Shown here in pieces: positions 35,501-45,111 of a stretch of DNA of 64,000 nt. Numbering within the stretch: the first letter of the stretch is position 1; each line of letters opens with the position of its first letter. A program made the translations under genes and the position numbers. Source of the stretch: Inonotus obliquus (taxonomy: Eukaryota; Basidiomycota; Agaricomycetes; Hymenochaetales; Hymenochaetaceae); the NCBI GenBank assembly GCA_032164295.1, contig JAJHTX010000003.1, positions 248,001-312,000 on the forward strand, written 5' to 3'. The notes below the pieces were generated by a model that was given only the letters and a program-made list of their open reading frames with translations, made no database searches and was not told the DNA's origin.

Positions 35501-38500
35501 AACTTTGCTCACACTTGCAGGCACTCGTCGATAAACGAGTGATGCATGTCCAGACCTGGATCGACTCTAACCTATCCCAGTTCGATAGTAGCAATGCTGC
35601 GATCGATGAGCTCCGAAGATCACTGGAAGCAAGGATCGTCGAAATAAAGAGGAGCGTGCAGTTGTGTAAAGTACGGTGCGACAACTGTCACCTGTTATGC
35701 ATAGACGCCAAGTTCCATGAAGGCGCACACGATTGCTCCACAAACCACGCTTGTCCTCGCTTATGTCAGTTCACCAGTGATCATGAGAGCTCACCAGATC
35801 CTTGTTATCTTGCGTAAGTCGACGTCCTCTGATACTCCGATCGGTGTTGTCTCACCGGAATTCTTAGTGCGGGGCATGAAGGTATCCATATGTAAGTCAC
35901 CTATTAGCGCATTTTCGCTTGCTAACTGCAAGACAGGTGCGATCCATCAGCTCATGTGTGTGGCCAATCATGCAACTTGAGCGAAAGAAAGGGATGCCAA
36001 GGTACTTGTACCAAGGCGAGTCTTTAATGAACTCAGAAAACGTCTTTGACATCTCACTCGTTTACTAACCAGGTGGCTGGACATCCTGAGGTTGAGCACC
36101 TATGCTCAGCTCGCCGCCATTTGTGTGGGAAGGTAACAAGCCGCTACGAGTACTGCGCCATATAAGAAAACTAACCTTCTATTAAGCCGTGCGAACTGCG
36201 AAATGTGAAGGAACTTGGTGGACAAATGTATAGCTGCCAAGGTACCTGTTCTGCCACATGGTGCGTCCCAATCTTGAAGGTACTATCAAAGTCCGAATTT
36301 TTTGTGCAGGGATGAAGAGCATGATGGCCATCTATGCGATGCCACGTCGTGTCCACTTACGTGTCTGCTTTGCAAGAGGCTGTGTGCTTCGTCTAACCAC
36401 TTGCACGCATTGGAGGCTGATGCCCTCCATCTCTGCGGGTTCGTTACATCGCTATCCGTTTCAGATAATATTGTCTCATTTGCTACGCAGTCAAGAGCAT
36501 AGATGCAAGGAAGCGTGTAGCAGTAAGGGCGTTTGTGAGATAGGTACCGTTCCGCAGTCAATTGAAGCGACTTTCAATGGAGCGCATGACCGGTTCCAGT
36601 ATACCAAAGTATGTGATCATTTATTCAATGTGTGCAATAGAAACTAACACCCCGATTCCCCTCAAGTACTCACAAAGTGCGTGAATGCTTTATAAAACCT
36701 TGAATGTGTTTTGACCGATCTTCAGCTACCAAACGCCTACCATGCGCGATCGTCATAGCTCCCGGGCACGTTTCTCATGATGGTGCACACATACATTCAG
36801 AGTCTGCAAAGACATTTCACTATTGCGACGCGAGGTAAGTAACCCTATCTCAACACGCATGTACAGGACTAATTGTCAAACTATATCAGATGTGCGAACT
36901 GCGATTATGTTTGTACTTTACCACATGGTGAGTTATTCGCATCATTATCAATAGTGCATAACCGATTTTACTCTGATAGGTCATCCTCAACCGGAACATT
37001 CAACGAATCATGGGTCTATGTCTCGAACCCGGTGGGTCGTCGATGGACCTGATGGAAATTCTCTAGAGTTAGATGGCCATAAGTTCGGCTCCAATGACGA
37101 CGGGGCCCCGATGCTCTGCAACCTCATTTGCAGCGCTATGGGTAGACATACTCACATTGATTATTGCCGCGCTGTTGATCCTTTGAGCTGCGCTGCACCT
37201 GAGATTGATCATATCAAATCGCGGATTGAACCCAATCCCGAGCGTCCAAAAGACTGGATATCTCATGCCCTGTTTTGGCGGAGATTGAACTTTAAAGGTT
37301 AGAGTAGCGTGTTACTGTATATTTCGTCCATGCGATGAACTCCAACTTTCACAGATCCGTATTCTAGAGAGGAACAGGCAACCTTTGCCAAATGGTGAGT
37401 CATCCCGGTCTTTTCACATTACTTCTCATGCCTTAGTTCCATTTTGCGAAGTGACGCAATGTGCCCCGGTAAGTCCAGACATCTGCACAGAGTATAAATT
37501 TCCGATCAACTCCCGTGATCTCTAGGAAAAGAACACGAAGCAACGGCCAACAATGGTGCCCAACCATCTTTCTGCACTCTGCCAATATTTCATCCACCAG
37601 CCGTGCTAAGTCAGACGCAAGCTGGAGGCCACGTCTCTGATGACGGGCACGCATTTCTGTGCAAGAACCCCGCTGTCTTGACGCAGGCTTTCCATGTGTG
37701 AGTAAAGGATGTTTTCTTAGCACCTAGGCGCAAACTCACTGTACGATAGTATTTTTGTAATTGATCGGTTCGAAAGATCCATGGCGTATTGCAGAGTCAC
37801 GCTAACTTCATTTACAGTTCTGGCTCCATGGCCTGTCATGATAGACGGCCCTTGGCAGACCAACCAGCGTCAGCCAGGATCATGAGAACTGCTAATAATC
37901 GACTGGGTGCCGTGTATTCGGCACTTCATTCATTTTGGTCAGCAAGGGCAACGGCGATAAATCAAGCCGGCGCCCAGGCGAGACGTGACGCCTATAGCGC
38001 TATTCTATTTAACCATGCACCTATGGAGATCCTCAGCAATGATTTTCAGAGTTCGCCTGATGACCTTTTGGGGAAGATTCTTAGATACTCGGCGGATGGA
38101 GGTACAGACTTTTCTGCGGCTCTTTCTCTAACCGAGCAGATCATGGAGAGGCACTGGAGTACTGAAAGGCGCGTTCATATTTCTAATCTAGAAAAGCTCA
38201 TATTTCACGTCTAACTATTTATCAGGTCACCCGTCGTGATCTTCCTATCCGACGGGGAATGCCACGTTAGGGATGAAGTCGTGTACAGCATTTGCCGGAA
38301 GGCCGTTAGTCGCGGGTTCGTTCTCTGTAATTGTTAGAAAGCGCCTGTGCTGACCGAGTTTAGACGTGCTCTTTCTTTCCAAGCTGTTTCATTTGGCCCA
38401 GATGGTTCTTCTACTTGGCTTCGGCGTATGGTCCAGATTGCGAAGGAAGTACAAGATCGCGCACCTCGTGACCCTCTCCTTCCTACGAACGCAGCGATAG

Positions 38501-38651
38501 AGTCTTCGTACACTGTTGCTCTCGACTCGGTATGATATACGCAGTTGTAATATTATGCTGATGCTAACGGGGTTCACAGGTGAAACTCGCTGAGACATTC
38601 TTGGGTCTTGCCGAGTCTCTGAGAAAAACAAGAGGAGGATTAATTCGTTGA
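29549..38651 (+). CDS. giant GB1/very-large-GTPase-like protein with Cys-rich repeats and C-terminal VWA domain
   Basis: One long exon chain of more than 20 exons. The N-terminus is acidic and Ser-rich (29549-29950), then helical (31.2-32.3 kb, EITRKIEENKAELDDAL). A region from about 32.45 to 33.9 kb reads like a beta-propeller (IVIEESDRDIFVYTG, LAVCGIDPQK). The G domain follows: P-loop GEQSVGKS (34211-34234, first Gly from the previous exon, after VVSSM), switch RTTEGVW, Walker-B DFEG (34346-34355) and a candidate G4 IIIKD. At 35.64-37.7 kb come many C-x2/3-C and H-x-C knuckles (VRCDNCHLLC, CNLSERKGCQGTC, RHLCGKPC, CKRLC, CANCDYVC). The C-terminal VWA domain has a complete MIDAS: DRSGS split by an intron (37763 / 37818), GGTDFS (about 38.1 kb), FLSDGE (about 38.25 kb). 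The protein ends KTRGGLIR. Estimated 2,400 residues or more. Biological role unknown. Confidence 0.8.
32465..32478. repeat. overlapping double NotI-type GC palindrome
   Basis: gcggccgcggccgc inside coding sequence, encoding an Arg/Gly run (RYRGRGRI). It is unusually GC-rich relative to its surroundings. Confidence 0.5.
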
Positions 38652-40025
38652 AGACAAAGCACGGCTTTTGTCGTCCCGAGTTGATTGCCTCGCCTCCCTC
38701 CCACCTCCTGGCTTAGATAGACGTAGCCTCCTGAATTAGATAGACGTAGTGTTCCACTAGTATTTTCTCCTAGAAATCACCAGTGTTGCAGTGTCGAGAT
38801 ATTGTATTATGAAGCGTAATTAAGTATTATACCCAGAAAGGTGAAAGCAAACTCTACACCATGAAGATTGCAAATATCCGGAAAATCACCGAGATTCCTT
38901 AAGTACTTCAGTCAAGCCTTGTCGTGTGTGAGCAAGTAGTTGCATCCGTCCCATTCGCCGCACGCAGAAGTCGAACTTGAGTCGGGGATACTTTTTGCCA
39001 CATCCGAGAGAACACAATGGACTCATCGTGTTCTGCTATTTTGTAACAATGACCACCTCGAGCACCCGCTTCTGGTACGCCGGCGCAATCTAATGAGTTT
39101 CTGGCTGAATCGGGTTCTTGACCAATGTGGTTCAACAAGTCACGGACGGCCTAGGTTTCCAACGGCCAGAACCAAGAAATAGCTTATCTAACACGTTCGC
39201 AGACGGCTTTGGTATGTATTGCATGTGTAGTGATAATATGCGCCATGCAGTTCCTGGGGTGAAGAGCATACAGTACTAGATCTCTGATGCCCGTAAGGCA
39301 TAGTGACTAGAACGGTGAAGGCGGAGGTCTCAGATAGTTTGGCGATCAATAGAAAGAAGGAAACAAAGCCGCGAATGCACGTAGTCATATCTTGGTCGAT
39401 GTATGTCTCGTCAAAAACGACGGTCCATCGAAACATTTCGCCTTAACTTCCTCACTATTCGGTGTATCTTTCCCTTTCGTTCATGCTCCAAGACACGATG
39501 GGTTTTTGAAAGGGTCCAGGTGAACGCCATATCTGCAGGGAGTGATGCAGACCTGGGTCGCTCCAGTCATTCACCTCGCGTCTCGGTAGCACGGCCTGGC
39601 TGTGACAAAGAAGAGGGAGCATGTCCCAATGCAAGTGAACCAGATACCACTCCACATAACTAGATGAAAGCAATAACTAGTGTGTCTGAGTCTGGATAAG
39701 AGAAGTGTGCTCAAGTGATCTGTAGCAAATCAATGCATCATGCAAATCTCGCAACAGAAATGAAACGAGAACACGCTGCCTCTTTCCAGACGATTTCCGT
39801 AAGAAGTAAGGATACAAGGCTTTAGGCGAGGCGAGTGATGGGTGGTAGGCATCCATCGGTGGGGTCGTTTTGTCTCACTCACTCAGACACTTTTGGTATC
39901 GTAATCAAGTGATGATCACAATATGTAAGGCTTATTACATAATATTAACAGCAAATCAGCACGTGAGCCTTAGTGTCATGGTGACATCAGATTGCGGCAA
40001 AGTCCGCCACACGTAGTGCGTGCGC
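38652..40025. other. intergenic, no gene recognised
   Basis: About 1.4 kb downstream of the giant gene. It contains a 23-bp tandem repeat at 38704-38749. Short open frames on both strands show no family match. Confidence 0.4.
38704..38749. repeat. 23-bp tandem repeat, two copies
   Basis: Two adjacent units of cctcctg + two variable bases + ttagatagacgtag, just after the giant gene's stop codon (3' UTR position). Confidence 0.8.
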
Positions 40026-40033
40026 AATAGATG
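40026..40033. repeat. target-site duplication, left copy
   Basis: AATAGATG directly before the left terminal repeat; identical to 40867-40874. Confidence 0.8.
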
Positions 40034-40866
40034 TGGTACCTGGCACGGCCTATGTAATTTCCGTGACATTCCCACGGTCCCTCCCATGGCTAAGCGGCGA
40101 TCGACGCACGGATTCACCTGTTTCACTTTTTGTTTTGAGATTCGATGGCTTGTCCTGTCCTCCACCACACTAAATAAAATCCGAAAAAATATCCAAAAAT
40201 TATTTTTTGAGATTCTGAGCAAGACTGTCAAAAAAAATCAAAAAAAGTACCTACCAAATGTCAAGATATGGCGATTTTAGATGCATATATAAATAACTAA
40301 GACATTTCTACAAAATTTTTTTTGTACAAAATCTTTATTTTTCCTTAAGATTCAGATATGTGAAAGAAACACAATGAAAGAGCACGAATTCATTGAGCTA
40401 TTAAGCATATATGCTGCTGTGTCTATTGTATATGCTGATCTCCACACCAGTAAGTCGATTTTTTTCGCAAATTGTTGACAGGACTACCCTAATACACTCA
40501 TACATAGTGCACAAGCAGTTTTAAAGGTGTTTTATAAGTGTTTTCAGAGGAAGATATGGTCGTGCAAAAAAGCCAAAATAAGATCACGTGACACATAAAC
40601 GAAAACAAGCATGTGTATTCTGCTTGAACATCACCTACAATAGACTTGTACTTGATATATTTCACATTGGATAGCTATTCTAAGCCTTTTTGTGTTGAAA
40701 GAAAGGGACAAATAACTCGAACTCTGTGGAACTACATATTCAAGGGATTTAGTGGGGGACGGAAAGTGGTCCATGAAGATCGACGCAAGCTACCATAAAT
40801 GGAAATTATGTAAAACTCCGACCGGGTAAAAGTGTCACGGATTTTTCACAGGCCGTGCCAGGCACC
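40034..40866. mobile_element. non-autonomous DNA transposon (MITE-like), 8-bp target duplication
   Basis: An AT-rich 833-bp insert. The left end begins TGGTACCTGGCACGG and the right end, reverse-complemented, begins GGTGCCTGGCACGG. The match continues imperfectly to CCGTGACA, giving terminal inverted repeats of about 35 bp. It is bordered on both sides by the same octamer AATAGATG (40026-40033 and 40867-40874), a target-site duplication. Eight-base duplications are made by hAT- and P-type transposases. No transposase frame lies inside, so it must be mobilised in trans. Confidence 0.85.
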
Positions 40867-40874
40867 AATAGATG
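40867..40874. repeat. target-site duplication, right copy
   Basis: AATAGATG directly after the right terminal repeat; identical to 40026-40033. Confidence 0.8.
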
Positions 40875-41048
40875 CCCTTCCCCTTCCACATCTTCTTAGA
40901 TCGAGTCCGGGTCTTCTGTATCGCGACGTCTGACCAACACAACGTACCGCCGTAAGTCGCCAACTCATCCCCAACGGGTCCGAACGAGCTACCCACATCG
41001 ACTCGGAAAGTGATCAGTAAACAGCCTACTTACATCGGAGGCAGACAA

Positions 41049-42243
41049 ATGCTTCCCTCCATTCGAGCTGGTCTCGCACTACTTGTCCTGTGCCTTTTTG
41101 CTCAGCTTCGCGTTGCTTTCGGCAGCGTTTTTGTGAGTTTCCTTTAACCATGCTAGCGAATGAATGAATGACTCACACCTTCGTCCAGATTACTCACCCT
41201 TATGAGGGTATATCCTGTAGCGGAGGGTCGGAATGTATAGTCACATGGGCTGATGATGGGCTCACGCCTCTGCTGGCCGCTATTGGGCCTTCAGATTTCG
41301 TGTTGTATCAGGGCATCAACGTAATTTCCTCGCTTATTTGTACCCAATCAATCACTCATCGACCTTCGTAGACTCTCGTTCAGCAGCTCGCAACTGGAGT
41401 GGATGTGTCACAGTCGCGATCTCTCACTTTCGTGGTGCGTACTGCCCTCAACCGACTTGGGTTTCTTCTGCGGATTGCCCGCCGTCGTTTTGCCGTGATC
41501 TTCCTCATGCTCTTTCTTCGCCTCGACATTCCTGACTGATGTCGCTGATTCCAATTCTTGCTATTCTTTCAGCCGAACCCGAATGCTGGTCCAAACGCGG
41601 ATTCGTAGTGAGTGTTCTTTATTACTGGAATGCTCACCGGGTGCACTAACGTGGTGATTTTCCTACCTAGTTGGATAAAGATGACGTCGCTATCCGCACA
41701 GAATCCCAACGATACGTCACAGCCCTACATTTCCTATTCCGGCCAATTCACGTAGGTATTTTCCGTCCTATAGCATACCATGTACAGCCATAGCTAAACG
41801 AACTTTGATCTTGCAGACTGGAGAATATGTCCGGTGTCGAAGGGATCCCAGATGCTGCCCTTACTTCTCCACTTCCACCTTCCAGATCACCAGCGGATGT
41901 GCAATCCTCAACTGATATTACGAATGGTGTTGTGGGTACTGTAACTCTTCCAGGGACCATTGCTACTGGCTCGGCGTCCACTCTGTCCAGCGCACTTTCC
42001 GCTCTCTCGGCTATTAGCTCTGCAGCAAGCGGTAGCTTAAGTCAGCTTCCAACGACTACGACTGCTGCGGTCCCAACGACTAGCGCATCCGAGACAGAAG
42101 AAGTGCAGACCCAGACGCCAGATAGTGAAAATGGGAGTGTTCGATCTATGGGTCGTACATCCTACAACTGGAGCACGGGGAAGTGCAGTGCAGCTGTGGT
42201 TGTCAGTTTACTCGCTTCGCACATTACTGCGAGCTTGTTATAA
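41049..42243 (+). CDS. secreted Ser/Thr-rich Kre9/Knh1-like GPI-type cell-surface protein
   Basis: Signal peptide MLPSIRAGLALLVLCLFAQL..AFGS in exon 1 (41049 to about 41131). Next come exons giving ITHPYEGISCSGGSECIVTWADDG and GPSDFVLYQG, the N-terminal beta-sandwich pattern of the Kre9/Knh1-like family (Ser-Thr-rich GPI-anchored membrane family). Further short exons give NPNAGPNAD and SAQNPNDTSQPYISYSGQF. The long last exon (about 41819-42243) is a Ser/Thr/Ala-rich stalk. It ends with a small-residue site followed by a hydrophobic tail (CSAAVVVSLLASHITASLL), as expected for GPI attachment. It probably acts in or on the cell wall; family members influence beta-glucan organisation. Four or five introns are required. 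Confidence 0.8.
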
Positions 42244-43471
42244 CGCAAATACACTGCGCTTGTCAGTGACACGATGCATCTTGCTGTGTCTCGATCGCTA
42301 TTCCGAGTTTCTTGAACCTGTCGTGTTTTTACGTTTTTGGGGTTCGCGGATTTCTTGACCGACCTTGCATCTTTTGGGGCATAACATGCTACTTATTATC
42401 TTTATTGTGCAGTTATTTATTTTCTTGCTAATCCCCAATACCCTCATTTAGGTTCGTCTTCGCACTGCTTTGTTCTCCTGTTCGCTCTCTTCGTTGAGAT
42501 GGATGTTAAATTGTAATCGCGTATCACGCCAGGGTTCCAGTGGTGCCATACACGGATGCTCCTGACATTACTGTATACTAAACGTCGGCATAATATACCG
42601 GTAAAGCCATTGTCCAGCTTCGTCATGTTCTCGAGAGGAGTCCTAAATGTCCATTGTAAGCTATCTCAAGAAAACAGGTATATCTCTCAATCCTTGGGCC
42701 ATTGAACTTCGGCACCAAGTGATTAAGATGTCATTCCCGACTGGATTGATTGATTGATTGAACCTAAGCAAGCTGGATCGCGTGGTTATCGTGATTAAAC
42801 CTTCAGCTGAACCAACTTTCGAACGAAATCACCTACATCTTGTTCAAGCCCTGAAACTGGTTTCCAGTACTATACTGTTCGCATTCGCTGTATGAATATA
42901 GTGCCCATTTCTCTTCGTTTTCTGATCCTTCTCAGATGCTTTGCCGCCTCAACATTATTTCCATCTAGGCACCTGAAAGGGCGAGTGGTCCAGAGTTGGA
43001 AACTTTCGTACCCTATCATTAGTTGCAACTCTTGAAGTAACATATTCATGCATAAAAACCGGAATCCCGACGTTTCGAGTGAAATCACTTGCATTCAGTT
43101 TTGAAGACGTCGACCGACACCGTATGTGCGCTATGATGCATGAAATTGGAGCATACGTAGACTTTTGTTAAACAACATGGGAGAGGAGAAATGATATTCA
43201 AGATGGTAAGGAACAGTCATACCTTGCCTGTGCCTTTCTAGACCTTACCCTCTCAAAACGAAACATCATTCCATCGTCCCGCCCGATCTTTCCGCATTCC
43301 CCTGGCACGTCCCCGTGCTTCCGAGTCCTTCATTGCTGGATAAAGCACTCAACAACGTGAGATCAAAGCCTCATTCGATCTTGGGTCTGGGTTTGAAAAT
43401 TAGGCACGATAGTTTTGTGTTCGTTCTATCTGGGCAATCCTAAGTTGTGGTACGAAAAAGATTTGACAAAG
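42244..43471. other. intergenic, no gene recognised
   Basis: About 1.2 kb of 3' flank and spacer. Only short frames are present. A short gattgattgattga microrepeat sits near 42745. Confidence 0.35.
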
Positions 43472-44560
43472 TCAGATAGCGGAAAGGGCGGGAATTACTA
43501 ACTCAGCTGAAAGGAGCGTGGGCACGTACAGATCTTTTGTATTTCCGTTCATAGCAAGCACAATACGGCTGATGAACCTGGGAACACTAGGCAAAGACTT
43601 TCCTGCACCGTTCTAATATGCATCCGCCATTTACCGTGTGTTAAGAGCATCCCCGATGATACGGACTGCTTGTCCGACGTAAGGGCGCGGGTCGGGATGA
43701 AGGAAGATTGCAAGAGCAAGCCAATGTGTCCGCAGACTGTAAAATGATGAAGGCAAAATAGAACACCACGAATGAGAGGAAACATTTAATAAATGAATAA
43801 GATCGCTGTGGCATGGAAGAATGGAAGAGATTCGCACCACGAGCTGTAATTTCATACTTCCACTCAAGCCAGCACTAAGGACAGCCGTGGTGATACGTCC
43901 TAGCAAGCCATCGAAATTTTCCATAATGATGACCGGGCGCAGGATCCTATTTATTGTCAGCGTAGAATAAGGCTTCAGTGCACAAGGGACAAGAGAAGAC
44001 ATACATCCAGCGAAGACCATCAAGAATTTTGATGTGCCGTTCGATTTGCACTTTTGCCCTTCTGCTTAATGAGACATCATCGTCGAAGGCCTCGTCGCCG
44101 CGTTCTGCGGATGAGTATATAAGATACTGCACACCATATTCCCGCGCGAGATCTACAATATTCTTTACCGTGCCGAAGAAACTCAGTCTAGCAGTCGTTT
44201 CAGAAGCAAGTCATTACTCACCTTTCCTTGTCTTTCCTTCCCACTGTCATCTGCTCCAAGACCAGGAAAAGCGAGAACAACAAATACACCCCATATCCCA
44301 TTACCACGTGTCTTCGCATCTCAAACACTTATCTGACGGTATTTGTCTCATCAAGGTCTGCTACAACAAGCGTTATGCGCCCTGAATAAGAGAGAGCATG
44401 AGCGATGGGAGTATCGAGTGAGCGAGCAAGAGCGAGAATGCGTATGTCGGGAGCAGATCATGTGGATAGTTTTGCTTTGCTACGCGCACGGTACTCGTCG
44501 CGGCTCCGTCAGGCAAACAGGGTCGCTCATTCATCTCCACTAGTCGGATTGTGATGATGC
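43472..44560 (-). CDS. NmrA-like NAD(P)-binding protein, N-terminus unclear
   Basis: NmrA/HSCARG-like atypical short-chain-dehydrogenase fold, usually NAD(P)(H)-sensing regulators rather than enzymes. Recognisable in order on the minus strand: IRILALARSLDTPIAHAL (about 44.42 kb), GRITLVVADLDETNTV, NGIWGVFVVLAFPGLG..GKERQG (about 44.23-44.29 kb), VKNIVDLAREYGVQYLIYSSAERGDEAFDD (44.06-44.17 kb, exceeding one exon), the RAKVQIERHI segment, then LRPVIIMENFDGLLGRITTAVLSAGL and IIGDALNTR. These correspond to the family's central and C-terminal blocks. I could not find an exon with the N-terminal Gly-x-x-Gly-x-x-Gly nucleotide loop, and a stop lies just upstream in frame. The gene may be truncated, or the first exon may be misplaced. 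Confidence 0.55.
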
Positions 44561-45111
44561 TGCGCCGTTCGTAACCACTGTACTGTAGGGCCATTGATCT
44601 CAGCAAGATTCAACTTGGAGCCAACGCAGTTATCATGCTATTTTGCATGTCTGTTGTGAGAATATGCGGCGGACCGCGTACCGTTCATCCCCCGGAAGTA
44701 CAACACCACTTTGCCTGAGAGACTACGAGACAATGGCCTCCAGATCGAATTTGCGCGCTCTGGCATAGTCGCCATGAAACATGCTCCAATAATGCTGTGG
44801 GAACATCCTTCTTCGAGAAACGCTTATGCTGATGCTCGTCACAGGTATCTGTTCTCGTCGAAAAGATGGGGATGGGAAAATGAAAAAATAGGCGATCGGC
44901 GATTTCCCACGGTCTCTCTGGAACACAATTTTCACCGTCCCCAACAAAACTGCCGAGATCCAACCTGTCGCTATTTACATCTGATATCGCACTACTGTGG
45001 CTGTTTGACATGAGAAAAAAGGTCCTTACTATGCAAACGGGGACCGCCATTTCACGTTTGTATAAAACCGACTCGCGGATATCACAGAGGACCTGAAGGA
45101 GAGTCATCAGC
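44561..45111. other. intergenic
   Basis: About 550 bp between the NmrA-like gene and the GMC oxidoreductase. Frames here have no family match, although a missing first exon of the NmrA-like gene could lie here. Confidence 0.3.

Noticed and set aside
40120..40280. A-rich stretches suggesting a retrotransposon poly(A) tail
   Set aside because: They lie inside an element with terminal inverted repeats and an 8-bp duplication, which fits a DNA transposon better.
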